DNA from: an uncultured Prolixibacteraceae bacterium
GTDB lineage: Bacteria; Bacteroidota; Bacteroidia; Bacteroidales; Prolixibacteraceae
NCBI GenBank assembly: GCA_903834475.1
Contig: CAILJH010000211.1
Location: 32,728 to 96,727, forward strand
DNA length: 64,000 bases
Reading direction: 5' to 3'
Every line of letters starts with the position of its first letter. Position 1 is the stretch's first letter. Below are positions 15,873 through 24,299 of the stretch, piece by piece. A program made the translations under genes and the position numbers. The notes beneath the pieces are model-generated. The model was not told the origin of the DNA. It saw only the letters and a program-made list of their open reading frames with translations, and did no database searches.

Positions 15873-16208
15873 ATGGTAGTCTCAAAAACAGAACTCTTCG
15901 AAGAAACTCTTCAGGAAAAAGCTAATTTATTTAAGGCTCTCTCCCACCCTGCGCGACTGCAAATTTTGCAGTTTCTGGCTCAAACTAAAAACTGTATTTC
16001 GGGCGATATTTCTGAAGAATTGCCTTTAAGCCGCACAACAGTAAATCAGCACCTGAAAGAATTAAAAGACGCCGGACTGATCAAAGGTCACATTGAAGGT
16101 GCAAAAATGAAATACTGCCTTGATGGCGAAAAGGTAAAAGAAATGAAAAACCTTTTAAGCTCTTTTCTGGAAGAAATCCAAATTCCGGAAGACTTTATCT
16201 GCAAATAA
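15873..16208 (+). CDS. arsR: ArsR/SmtB-family metalloregulator (arsR2)
   Basis: 111 aa. HPARLQILQFL, ISEELPLSRTTVNQHLKELKDAGLI and wing MKYCLDG. Single Cys41 replaces the Cys pair of arsR1; Cys82 in the wing and Cys110 at the C-terminus complete a possible As(III) triad. It probably represses itself and the downstream arsC-ACR3 genes through the TACGT-type operator. Clearly a paralogue of arsR1. Confidence 0.92.
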   Translation: MVVSKTELFEETLQEKANLFKALSHPARLQILQFLAQTKNCISGDISEELPLSRTTVNQHLKELKDAGLIKGHIEGAKMKYCLDGEKVKEMKNLLSSFLEEIQIPEDFICK

Positions 16209-16274
16209 ATTAATCAATTAGCAAATTTGTCAATTCGGTAATTGAAAAAAGCGACTTACCAAACATTGACAAAA

Positions 16275-16300
16275 TTGGCAAATTATCACATTCTCAAATT
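16275..16300 (+). repeat. 26-bp leader repeat, copy 1 (before arsC)
   Basis: A 26-bp AT-rich segment starting TTGGCAAATTATC and ending TCTCAAATT. It lies exactly 6 nt before the arsC ATG. 24 of 26 bases match 17221-17246, which has the same 6-nt spacing to the ACR3 ATG. Confidence 0.75.
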
Positions 16301-16306
16301 CAAAAT

Positions 16307-16735
16307 ATGAAAGTACTTATTCTTTGTACAGGCAACAGTTGCCGCAGCCAAATGGCACATGGTTTTTTACAGTCGTTCGATCCAAACATTACTGTTTGTT
16401 CTGCTGGCACCGAAGCTTCAGGCAAACTCAATCATAAAGCTGTTGCAGCTATGAAAGAGATTGGAATCGACATCAGTCACCACACTTCCGATTCGGTTGA
16501 AAAATATCTGAATGACGAATGGGATTTTGTGATTACTGTTTGTGGCGGCGCCAACGAAAACTGCCCTGCCTTTATCGGAAAAGTGAAACACCGTCTGCAC
16601 ATTGGGTTCGACGATCCATCACACGCTGTTGGAACTGATGATTTCATCTGGAGTGAATTTATTCGCGTTCGCGACGAGATTAAAGAAGGTTTCTGGAAGT
16701 TTTATAATGAGTCAATTCGAAAATTTGACAATTAG
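16307..16735 (+). CDS. arsC: Arsenate reductase, LMW-phosphatase type (ArsC)
   Basis: 142 aa. Phosphatase-like loop CTGNSCRS (Cys7, Cys12, Arg13), HIGFDDPSHA with the catalytic Asp, and the redox pair Cys79 and Cys86 in TVCGGANENC. This is the thioredoxin-coupled ArsC that reduces As(V) to As(III) through a three-Cys relay. Its product would leave by the ACR3 exporter downstream. Confidence 0.95.
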   Translation: MKVLILCTGNSCRSQMAHGFLQSFDPNITVCSAGTEASGKLNHKAVAAMKEIGIDISHHTSDSVEKYLNDEWDFVITVCGGANENCPAFIGKVKHRLHIGFDDPSHAVGTDDFIWSEFIRVRDEIKEGFWKFYNESIRKFDN

Positions 16736-16788
16736 CAAATTAAAACAGCCTAAAAGAAATTAGCATCATCACCTTAATAATTTGGAAA

Positions 16789-17142
16789 ATGGAAACTGAA
16801 CCGAAAGAAAATGTGATAATCAATCTAACTTTTGAGTTTGCATTGAAAATTATTGATTTATGTGATGAACTTGATGGATTAAAGAAATTCGCCCTCTCCA
16901 ATCAACTTTTTAAATCAGGAACTTCAATTGGGGCAAACGCGAGAGAAGCTCAAAATGCAGAAAGCAAAGCTGATTTCATACATAAATTCAAAATCTCAGC
17001 TAAAGAAGTTGAAGAAACTGAATACTGGCTTTTACTTTGTAAATACTCAAAAAAGCTTCCTGACACCACCCAACTTCTATCCGAATTGGAACCCATAAAG
17101 AAAATAATCAACAAAATAATTGGCACATCAAAACGCAATTAA
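16789..17142 (+). CDS. Four-helix-bundle protein (23S rRNA-intervening-sequence type)
   Basis: 117 aa. FEFALKIIDLCDEL, NQLFKSGTSIGANAREAQNAESKADFIHKFKISAKEVEETEYWL is the signature of the S23/four-helix-bundle family first seen in rRNA intervening sequences. Function unknown. Here it sits between arsC and ACR3 on the same strand, and the arsC-plus-bundle segment lies between two near-identical 26-bp repeats, which suggests a later insertion or a duplication event. Confidence 0.85.
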   Translation: METEPKENVIINLTFEFALKIIDLCDELDGLKKFALSNQLFKSGTSIGANAREAQNAESKADFIHKFKISAKEVEETEYWLLLCKYSKKLPDTTQLLSELEPIKKIINKIIGTSKRN

Positions 17143-17220
17143 TTCGACAATTAATCACTTCGGGAATTTGCCGATGAAAGGCATGGCATTTTTTAATTTC
17201 CGAATTTTCATATTGACACA

Positions 17221-17246
17221 TTGGCAAATTATCTAATTCTCAAATT
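17221..17246 (+). repeat. 26-bp leader repeat, copy 2 (before ACR3)
   Basis: Matches 16275-16300 at 24 of 26 positions and lies exactly 6 nt before the ACR3 ATG. The similarity extends a little upstream (ATTGACA in both). Confidence 0.75.
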
Positions 17247-17252
17247 AAAAAC

Positions 17253-18326
17253 ATGAATAAACGTCTTAAATTTCTCGACCGCTACCTCACGCTTTGGATA
17301 TTCCTGGCCATGTTTATTGGCGTTTTTGCCGGATGGCTAAGTCCAAATGTAGCCGAATTCTGGAACAGTATGTCATCCGGAACAACCAATATTCCCATTG
17401 CCATCGGGCTAATTGTGATGATGTACCCCCCACTGGCCAAAGTGAAGTACGAAGAATTAGGCGATGTCTTCAAAAACACCAAAATTCTTGGACTTTCATT
17501 ATTTCAGAACTGGGTGGTCGGACCAATATTGATGTTCGCTCTGGCGATCACTTTTTTCAAGCTTTTCCCCGGTGAAAACAATGCGAATCTGCCATACATG
17601 TATGGAATTATCCTGATTGGCCTGGCTCGTTGTATTGCCATGGTCATTGTTTGGAATGACCTTGCCAAAGGTGACACCCAATATGCTGCAGGATTGGTAG
17701 CTTTTAATTCCGTTTTTCAGGTTCTGCTGTTCTCGGTTTATGCCTATATTTTTATCGCTATTCTGCCGGGTTGGTTCGGAGTTCCGGTGAATGATACAGT
17801 TTCTCAAATTACGATGGGAGCTATCGCTAAAAGTGTGTTTATCTATCTGGGAATCCCAATGATTGCAGGCTTCCTGACCCGATTTATTTTAACTCGTGTT
17901 AAAACCAAGCTTTGGTACGAAACCAAATTTGTACCTAAAATCAGTCCGTTAACACTGATCGCTTTGCTTTTTACCATTGTGGTGATGTTCTCACTGAAAG
18001 GCGAATACATTGTGAAGATTCCGATGGATGTTGTGCTGATAGCCATTCCATTGCTCATTTATTTCGTGGTCATGTTCTTCAGCTCATTTTATATGAGCAA
18101 AAAGATTGGAGCCAATTACGAACAATCGACCACTCTGGCTTTCACCGCTGCCAGCAACAATTTCGAACTTGCAATTGCAGTAGCTATCGCCATTTTCGGA
18201 ATCAATTCTGGAGAAGCCTTTGCCGGTGTCATTGGTCCGCTGGTCGAAGTTCCGGTGATGATCGGGCTCGTGAATGTGGCGTTTTGGTTTAGAAAAAGGT
18301 ATTATACCAGCAAATCGATTGTATGA
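17253..18326 (+). CDS. acr3: Arsenite efflux transporter ACR3
   Basis: 357 aa, about ten transmembrane helices. It has the ACR3 signatures [27 protein letters not shown] with the As(III)-binding Cys127, [19 protein letters not shown], and [16 protein letters not shown] with [16 protein letters not shown] near the C-terminus. Exports As(OH)3 using the proton gradient. It completes the arsR2-arsC-acr3 arsenate branch. Confidence 0.95.
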   Translation: MNKRLKFLDRYLTLWIFLAMFIGVFAGWLSPNVAEFWNSMSSGTTNIPIAIGLIVMMYPPLAKVKYEELGDVFKNTKILGLSLFQNWVVGPILMFALAITFFKLFPGENNANLPYMYGIILIGLARCIAMVIVWNDLAKGDTQYAAGLVAFNSVFQVLLFSVYAYIFIAILPGWFGVPVNDTVSQITMGAIAKSVFIYLGIPMIAGFLTRFILTRVKTKLWYETKFVPKISPLTLIALLFTIVVMFSLKGEYIVKIPMDVVLIAIPLLIYFVVMFFSSFYMSKKIGANYEQSTTLAFTAASNNFELAIAVAIAIFGINSGEAFAGVIGPLVEVPVMIGLVNVAFWFRKRYYTSKSIV

Positions 18327-18434
18327 AATTCCTTTAAAACCTATGAATCAGCTCTGCTTTCTTATGAATACCATTCGAATATAATAAGTTGATTAATCCA
18401 TAAACATTTAATCGAAATTCATGTTCTAAGAACT

Positions 18435-18824
18435 ATGAAATATAGGGTATATGCTATACTGCAATTGTTTATAATGGCCTTTTATTTGGCAAGACCAATT
18501 CTTCCCTATATTGAATATGCTGTTTTTAAGGATTACATAGCAAAGAACCTTTGCGTCAACAGAGATAAACCCAAAAGTTGCTGCCAGGGTAAATGTCATC
18601 TTAAGAAACAAATAGAAAAAACCGCTGAAGCAAGCGATACAGAAGAAAAAGGCTCAAACAGAAAAATCCTCAGTCAGGAAGTCCAGGATTTCCTGATTTC
18701 ACCAGTTTCAATTCCTAAAGCAACAGAAGTAAAAATACCGCATTTGGCGAATATTGAAATAATCATTACGACTCAGGTTGTTTCGTCCATATTTGTGCCT
18801 CCCAAAACAATTGTCATTTCTTAA
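18435..18824 (+). CDS. Small membrane-anchored Cys protein (CxGKCxL family), probable copper-set member
   Basis: 129 aa. One N-terminal hydrophobic helix (residues 5-19) is followed by NLCVNRDKPKSCCQGKCHL, with Cys40, Cys49, Cys50, Cys54 and His55. The pattern (C-N-x-D-K-P ... C-x-G-K-C-x-L-K-K) recurs in Bacteroidota next to metal genes, but I know no assigned function. It precedes the Met/His-rich lipoprotein and the OprC-like receptor on the same strand. Confidence 0.7.
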   Translation: MKYRVYAILQLFIMAFYLARPILPYIEYAVFKDYIAKNLCVNRDKPKSCCQGKCHLKKQIEKTAEASDTEEKGSNRKILSQEVQDFLISPVSIPKATEVKIPHLANIEIIITTQVVSSIFVPPKTIVIS

Positions 18825-18978
18825 TTTGATCATTCATTTTGCTGTGCTTTAAAGACTATAAAGGTATTGTTGAATACTTTTTTATTTCAGCACGTGAGCA
18901 ACTTACATGTTTTGCTATTGGTATAAGACTTTCTTCTTATGACCATTAGCTGATTTTTATTATCTAATATTTACAATA

Positions 18979-19812
18979 ATGAAACACATTTTAAAATTCA
19001 TATACATCCTTTTGATTTCAGTCTTGCTTATCTCTTGTGATAAAAACAATGAAGCGCCAACTATTGATCCATTAGATGGTTACACAAAACTAAAAGAAGG
19101 CTATGCCTTGGGTGCATCGGCCAAGGTTGAGATTTGGGGTAAGAAAAACTTCTTTATGGGTTATAACAATTTAGTTGTTGTGCTTTACGATTCACTTAAC
19201 CTGAAAGAAAAAATTACTGATGCGCATATTCATTTTATGCCGCTTATGACCATGGGAATGGGCGCTATGGCTATGCAACACACTTGTCCGATTGAAAACC
19301 CGGATGAAACAGACACTAACGATGTTTTCCCAGGCGCTGTTGCATTTGTAATGCCAACGACTGCTGATGGTACCTGGAAGCTTGGCATAGCAGTACACAA
19401 TCATAAATACGACAAAGAAGGTGAGGCCAATTTCGATATCACTGTTGATAATCCTGAAACATCTGTTTTAACTGTATTTACAGCTTTGGCTCCCGACAAC
19501 AATAAGCTTGTATTGTCCATTCTCGAACCTTCGAAACCCAAAGTGGGAATCAATGATATTGAATTTACGTTGCACCGCAAAGCCAGCATGATGGATTGGC
19601 CTGCCGATGATTCGTACACCATTGAAATTACACCTGAAATGCCAAGCATGGGACATGGTTCGCCAAACAATGTAAATCCGGTTAGTTCGGGTAACGGACA
19701 TTATAAGGGAAAAGTAAACTTCACTATGACCGGTGAATGGAAGATTAATGTTCTGGTTAAAAAAGACGGGAATCTTATTTCTAAAGATTTGTATTTCAAC
19801 ATAACCCTTTAA
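18979..19812 (+). CDS. Met/His-rich lipoprotein with two YtkA/FixH-like domains
   Basis: 277 aa lipoprotein (lipobox LLISC, Cys20). Residues 80-103 contain HIHFMPLMTMGMG and further Met, His and Cys, a likely Cu(I)/Cu(II) site. The C-terminal half (about residues 180-277) has the YtkA-like pattern (FTLHRKASMMDWPADD, ITPEMPSMGHGSP). Probably binds or presents copper in the periplasm or at the cell surface with the receptor encoded next. Function inferred. Confidence 0.7.
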   Translation: MKHILKFIYILLISVLLISCDKNNEAPTIDPLDGYTKLKEGYALGASAKVEIWGKKNFFMGYNNLVVVLYDSLNLKEKITDAHIHFMPLMTMGMGAMAMQHTCPIENPDETDTNDVFPGAVAFVMPTTADGTWKLGIAVHNHKYDKEGEANFDITVDNPETSVLTVFTALAPDNNKLVLSILEPSKPKVGINDIEFTLHRKASMMDWPADDSYTIEITPEMPSMGHGSPNNVNPVSSGNGHYKGKVNFTMTGEWKINVLVKKDGNLISKDLYFNITL

Positions 19813-19821
19813 TTTAGATTG

Positions 19822-19850
19822 AGGCCGGGGTTTTTTGTCCGGCCTTTATC
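19822..19850 (+). terminator. Hairpin between the lipoprotein and receptor genes
   Basis: AGGCCGG (19822-19828) pairs with CCGGCCT (19839-19845) and is followed by TTATCTTCTTTT. It lies 10 bp after the lipoprotein stop and 15 bp before the receptor ATG, so it could lower receptor expression relative to the lipoprotein. Confidence 0.6.
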
Positions 19851-19860
19851 TTCTTTTACC

Positions 19861-21924
19861 ATGCGAAAAAACTTTGTTATTGTCTGGTTGGTTGTTTTGC
19901 CAATTTTATCGATGGCACAAATAGCTGATAGTTCAAAAATATGGCCTACAGTCATTACTTTACAAGAAGTTAAAGTTTCGGCAGATCTACCTTTAAACAA
20001 TTCGGATGTGGTTGATTTTTACCGCACCAATCATTTTGCGACACTTGATAACATCAATGCGCGATTGGATGGAATGGCTTTGATCAAACGCGGTGCTTAT
20101 GCGCTCGAACCGCAATTGAATGGGTTTTCAGGAGGACAGTTAAATGTTACAATCGATGGAATGAGAATGTTTGGTGCCTGTACCGATAAGATGGATCCAA
20201 TTACCTCTTATATTGAACCATCGAACCTGAAAAGCATTGCCATCAATCAAGGCACAAATGGAAGTATAAACGGCTGCAATATAGGTGGTTCAGTAGATCT
20301 GTGTTTGATGGAACCCAATCAAAAGAGTTTGAATCCCTATGCTTCTTCATTGGGATTTGGATATGAAAGTGTTTCGAAAAGCAAGAACGTCCTATTTTCG
20401 ATAGCTTCAATAAAGAACAAATGGGCTTGGGGTTTTGACGCGGTGTACCGGAAAAATGAAAATTACAGGAGCGGGGATGATCAAATAATTCCTTTCTCTC
20501 AGTTTCAGAAAGCAAACCTGCATGCTGTGGTAAAATATACACCCGATGATATTCAGAATTATAAACTTGACCTGCTTTATGATGACGCGCGAAATGTTGG
20601 TTATCCGGCATTACCCATGGATGTTGGAATTGCCCGGGCATCACTAATGGCATTCGAATATCAGCTTAACAACAAAAACCAGTTAAAAGCAAAAATCTAC
20701 TACAATACCATTCACCATGTGATGGATGATTCGAAAAGGGATAGTTTATACATTCTTGATTCTAATACCGATGGCAAATCGGATTCAGTTTATATGCGGA
20801 TGGACATGCCGGGTAAAAGTTCAACTTTAGGCGCTTACGTTCAGTTTGTTCTGCCGTGGAATGAACGGAACAGGTTATTGGTTAAGGCCGACAATTACAC
20901 CCACAATTCTTTAGCCGAAATGACCATGCACATGCGGTATCCGGGCTCTGCGCTCGTACCCTCAATGTACATGCAAACCTGGCCCCAAATGTTGCGAAAT
21001 GTTTCCGGAATATTCTTGCAGAATACCACTTTCGTCTCCCAGAAACTTCAGATAATGATGAATGGACGTTTGGATTACAACATGGATATTTTGCAGTCGC
21101 AATACGGTCAAGAACAATTCTCTGTATTTAATTATTCACTTTCCAAAAAGCAAAGCAAGCTTGTTAAAAGCCTTAATTTAAGTGTTCAGTACTATCTCTT
21201 GAAAAGCCTGTCGATGGTCACAACTATGGGCTATTCGGAACGGATGCCGACCATTGGTGAACGATTGGGATTCTATTTGTACAATGCATACGATGGATAC
21301 GATTATATTGGAAATCCTTACATTAAACCAGAAAAATCAAATTATTTCAGGTTGGCTTTTCAGTTTTCAAGACCCAAAATAAAAACCAATTTCAGCCAAT
21401 CATTTAGCTATTTGAGGAATTATATTATGGGCGTTACCGATACCCAAATACCAGCTATGAACTTTTATGCTAACGGAATCAGAGTTTATCAGAATATACC
21501 TTCGGCAAAGCTTTACAGTACCGACCTACAGGTTCTGTTTAATCCAATAAATAGTTTGAGTTTTTACCTGAATTCAAAATTTACAATGGGTGAACTTGGG
21601 TCGGGAGAGCCAATGCCATTAATTCCACCGCTCAATACGGTTTTTGCGGCACAATACCAGAAAGGTAAATTCATGCTACAGGCCGAATGCGAAAATTCAC
21701 TTGCACAAAACCGGATTAACCTGAATTATGGCGAGCGCCAAACTCCTTCCTATACCATCTTTAATTTTAAAAGCGGATACACCTTTAAATTGTTCAAATA
21801 TGCGCTGGATGCGAGTTTGGGAGTAACAAATATTCTCAATAAGGCTTATTACGCTCATCTTGATTGGGGACGAATTTACAGGCCAGGACGTAGTTTAGAG
21901 ATGTTTTTAAAGTATAGTTTTTGA
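19861..21924 (+). CDS. TonB-dependent receptor, OprC/NosA-like (copper)
   Basis: 687 aa from the ATG that opens the signal peptide (MRKNFVIVWLVVLPILSMAQ); an upstream in-frame TTG lies inside the terminator hairpin and is unlikely. Plug domain: VTLQEVKVS-like start and VTIDGMRMFGACTDKMDPIT with GTNGSINGCNIGGSVDL. The MDPxTxYI signature and the Cys/Met residues (M101, M103, C107, M111) are those of OprC/NosA copper receptors. A Met-rich loop at 354-377 adds potential ligands. The C-terminus ends in YSF, as expected for an outer-membrane barrel. Confidence 0.85.
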   Translation: MRKNFVIVWLVVLPILSMAQIADSSKIWPTVITLQEVKVSADLPLNNSDVVDFYRTNHFATLDNINARLDGMALIKRGAYALEPQLNGFSGGQLNVTIDGMRMFGACTDKMDPITSYIEPSNLKSIAINQGTNGSINGCNIGGSVDLCLMEPNQKSLNPYASSLGFGYESVSKSKNVLFSIASIKNKWAWGFDAVYRKNENYRSGDDQIIPFSQFQKANLHAVVKYTPDDIQNYKLDLLYDDARNVGYPALPMDVGIARASLMAFEYQLNNKNQLKAKIYYNTIHHVMDDSKRDSLYILDSNTDGKSDSVYMRMDMPGKSSTLGAYVQFVLPWNERNRLLVKADNYTHNSLAEMTMHMRYPGSALVPSMYMQTWPQMLRNVSGIFLQNTTFVSQKLQIMMNGRLDYNMDILQSQYGQEQFSVFNYSLSKKQSKLVKSLNLSVQYYLLKSLSMVTTMGYSERMPTIGERLGFYLYNAYDGYDYIGNPYIKPEKSNYFRLAFQFSRPKIKTNFSQSFSYLRNYIMGVTDTQIPAMNFYANGIRVYQNIPSAKLYSTDLQVLFNPINSLSFYLNSKFTMGELGSGEPMPLIPPLNTVFAAQYQKGKFMLQAECENSLAQNRINLNYGERQTPSYTIFNFKSGYTFKLFKYALDASLGVTNILNKAYYAHLDWGRIYRPGRSLEMFLKYSF

Positions 21925-21954
21925 AACAATGAATGGAATTCATCCGATGTTCTT

Positions 21955-24228
21955 TTAATATCCCAGCGCATCCATCAATTTCTCATTCAACTTCCGGTTT
22001 TTGCCCTGAAACGGATGGCAATGGATGTGAATGGCTGGGTTAAAATTTAGTTCGATGATGGCATAATTGTCGTCGGTGGCTTCTGCTGAAACATCTGGAA
22101 TCATCATATCCAACCCGGTAATGGCCACATTCAAAGCTTTGGCTGCATGAACGGCAATTTGCTTGTACGACTCCGGAATATAGTCGGTAAAATCAATGCT
22201 GTCGCCACCCGTGCTGATATTCGAGTTTTCGCGCAAATGCACCACTTCACCGGAAGCGGGAACCGTTTCAAAATCTTTGTTTTGTTGTTTTAGGAACATC
22301 GCTTCAGCCTCGCCCAACTGGATTTTTTCGAGTGGTGTTCGATAACCTTTTCCCCGAAGCGGATCCTGATTTTTGAGTTCGACAAGCTCACTCACCGTCC
22401 GGATACCATCGCCGGTGACATTTGCCGGAACACGGTGCAAAATTCCAACCACTTCATTGCCAATCACGAAAAACCGGAACTCTTTTCCGGCAATAAATTC
22501 CTCGATCAGGATGGTTTCATCAAATTCAAAAGCGATATCAATTGCCCGCTGATAGGCTTGTTCATCGGTATTTTCCTTCAGAATAGTAATTCCCAATCCG
22601 AAATTGGTTTGGTTTGGTTTGATCACCACCGGATTGCCTAAATGAATCAAAAAATCAGCTTTTGCCACATCAGCATTAGTATATTCCAGTCCTTTCGGAA
22701 CTCGGATTTTGTGTTCTTCGAGGATTTTTTTTGTCACCAATTTGTTTTCCATGGCCAGAATACTGGCATAATTATCGAGCGATGTTTTGGTAGCCTGCTT
22801 CACATACTGCGTGTTTCCATTTTTTAGGAACCGTACAAAATTTTCTTTCCGGTCGAGCAGTTCGAACGAAACGCCCCGCTTTATCGCTTCACGTAACAAA
22901 AGTTGAGTAGAAAGCTCCATGTCTTCCAATCCGTGAAAATTGTAGCTATTAGCAATACTTTCATTCAGGTATTGCCGGGCCTTTTCCACATGAAATGGAA
23001 TGTATCCCATTTCTTCAATGCCTTTCAGTACCCCAAAAACTTCACGCTGCTTCGGGCTATCAATCAGTTTCATCGCCTGATTCAGTGAATCGAGGTATTC
23101 TGCATGATTGATGTCTAACTCTCTGAGTAAATCTCTTATTTTATCGATTATCAATTTGCCTTCCAGCCAGACCTGGTAGTGATTTTCGCTTACTTTTTCT
23201 GTTTCCAGACCATACATTGCCACTTCGTTATGATACCGATTTACCTCGCTCTGAGCTTCTTCGCCAAAATCATCCGGTTCATCGGTAAGCAACCCAAAAA
23301 TGGCAAGTGTATGCAAAAAACGAAGTGCTTCCGGAGAAACACCCGCCTTAGTTAGTGGATCAATATCGATGAACCGGAATTCGAGGTACGAAATATGATC
23401 GGGATTCCGGATAAATTTGGGTCGTACCGGCGTATATAATTCTTTGGAAGCAACTATCTTTTGACCGTTAATCATTTGACCGAGGCTTTCCTTGTATTTT
23501 GGAACTGAGCCGTAATCCGGAAATAAGTCATCGAAATTCTGATATCCAAAACAGCTATTCCGGATGGACAATGCAATCAAGTCGCTTTTAATTGCATAAG
23601 GAGCCTTTTTGCACTGAAGTTCGGCTGACGTATCCGACATCGGACTGTTGCCGTAAAGTAAAATGTATAACCATCGCAACCTTAATATCTGTCGCGTAGT
23701 TTTCAGGTAAACCTCATCTTTGAAATCGTCGAACGAAACCGATGGGTTGGCTTTCCGGTAAAGCAACTCAAGCAACTTTTCACTGTACGAAAAATTGAAA
23801 TGAATACCGGAGATAAGCAGGTTTTTTGGACCATATTTTTCCGCTAAAAATTCGCGGTATTTGCGGGCTTCCTTTCCATCCTCACCATACTCGGCAATCG
23901 GAATCTGCTGATCGGATGGCAAAATCGGCGGAATGCTTTGCGGCCAAAGGTATTCATCCTTCAGTTCGAGACTGACGACATCATGAATGGTTTCCAGAAA
24001 GCCAATTGCCTCGCTGATTTCAGGAAGCGGTGGGGTAATCATTTCAATCTGACTTTCAGAAAAATCGGTCGTGATGTATGGATGTTTCAGCTTATTACCA
24101 AACACTTTCGGGTGCGGAGTCAGAGCCAGATTACCAGCCTGATCAACTCGTATATTTTCCTTTTCAAGGCCAAACAAACCTTCGAGCCAGATATTTCCTT
24201 TTAATGAATTGAAAATCGATTGTGTCAT
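21955..24228 (-). CDS. gshAB: Bifunctional glutathione synthetase (GshAB/GshF)
   Basis: 757 aa. The N-terminal ~450 residues are glutamate-cysteine ligase (GLFGLEKENIRVDQAGNLALTPHP, TDFSESQIEMITPP, SYLEFRFIDIDPLTKAG). The C-terminal ~280 residues are an ATP-grasp glutathione synthetase domain (NPVVIKPNQTNFGLGI, ILIEEFIAGKEFRFFVIG, LDMMIPD, ELNFNPAIHIHCHP). Makes glutathione from Glu, Cys and Gly in one protein. The ATG at 24228 (MTQSIFN) is preferred over a GTG 30 bp upstream. Thiol supply fits a metal- and arsenic-exposed lifestyle. Confidence 0.93.
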   Translation of the reverse strand: MTQSIFNSLKGNIWLEGLFGLEKENIRVDQAGNLALTPHPKVFGNKLKHPYITTDFSESQIEMITPPLPEISEAIGFLETIHDVVSLELKDEYLWPQSIPPILPSDQQIPIAEYGEDGKEARKYREFLAEKYGPKNLLISGIHFNFSYSEKLLELLYRKANPSVSFDDFKDEVYLKTTRQILRLRWLYILLYGNSPMSDTSAELQCKKAPYAIKSDLIALSIRNSCFGYQNFDDLFPDYGSVPKYKESLGQMINGQKIVASKELYTPVRPKFIRNPDHISYLEFRFIDIDPLTKAGVSPEALRFLHTLAIFGLLTDEPDDFGEEAQSEVNRYHNEVAMYGLETEKVSENHYQVWLEGKLIIDKIRDLLRELDINHAEYLDSLNQAMKLIDSPKQREVFGVLKGIEEMGYIPFHVEKARQYLNESIANSYNFHGLEDMELSTQLLLREAIKRGVSFELLDRKENFVRFLKNGNTQYVKQATKTSLDNYASILAMENKLVTKKILEEHKIRVPKGLEYTNADVAKADFLIHLGNPVVIKPNQTNFGLGITILKENTDEQAYQRAIDIAFEFDETILIEEFIAGKEFRFFVIGNEVVGILHRVPANVTGDGIRTVSELVELKNQDPLRGKGYRTPLEKIQLGEAEAMFLKQQNKDFETVPASGEVVHLRENSNISTGGDSIDFTDYIPESYKQIAVHAAKALNVAITGLDMMIPDVSAEATDDNYAIIELNFNPAIHIHCHPFQGKNRKLNEKLMDALGY

Positions 24229-24244
24229 AGTATATTTTGTTTGA

Positions 24245-24299
24245 ACCACATAGGTCACATAGAAATTAGAAAAAAGTAAAACTATGTGTTCTATGTGGT
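24245..24299. repeat. Inverted repeat between gshAB and the MATE gene
   Basis: ACCACATAGGTCACATAG (24245-24262) pairs with CTATGTGTTCTATGTGGT (24282-24299), 16 of 18 bp. It overlaps the last codons of the MATE gene and could act as a transcription terminator or processing site. Word type is common in intergenic DNA of this phylum. Confidence 0.65.

Noticed and set aside
18825..18978. RNA gene or riboswitch before the Met/His-rich lipoprotein
   Set aside because: The 154-bp gap is AT-rich, and no stable conserved structure was seen.
19819..19860. TTG start of the TonB-dependent receptor
   Set aside because: It lies in the terminator-like hairpin and would place 14 residues before the signal peptide.
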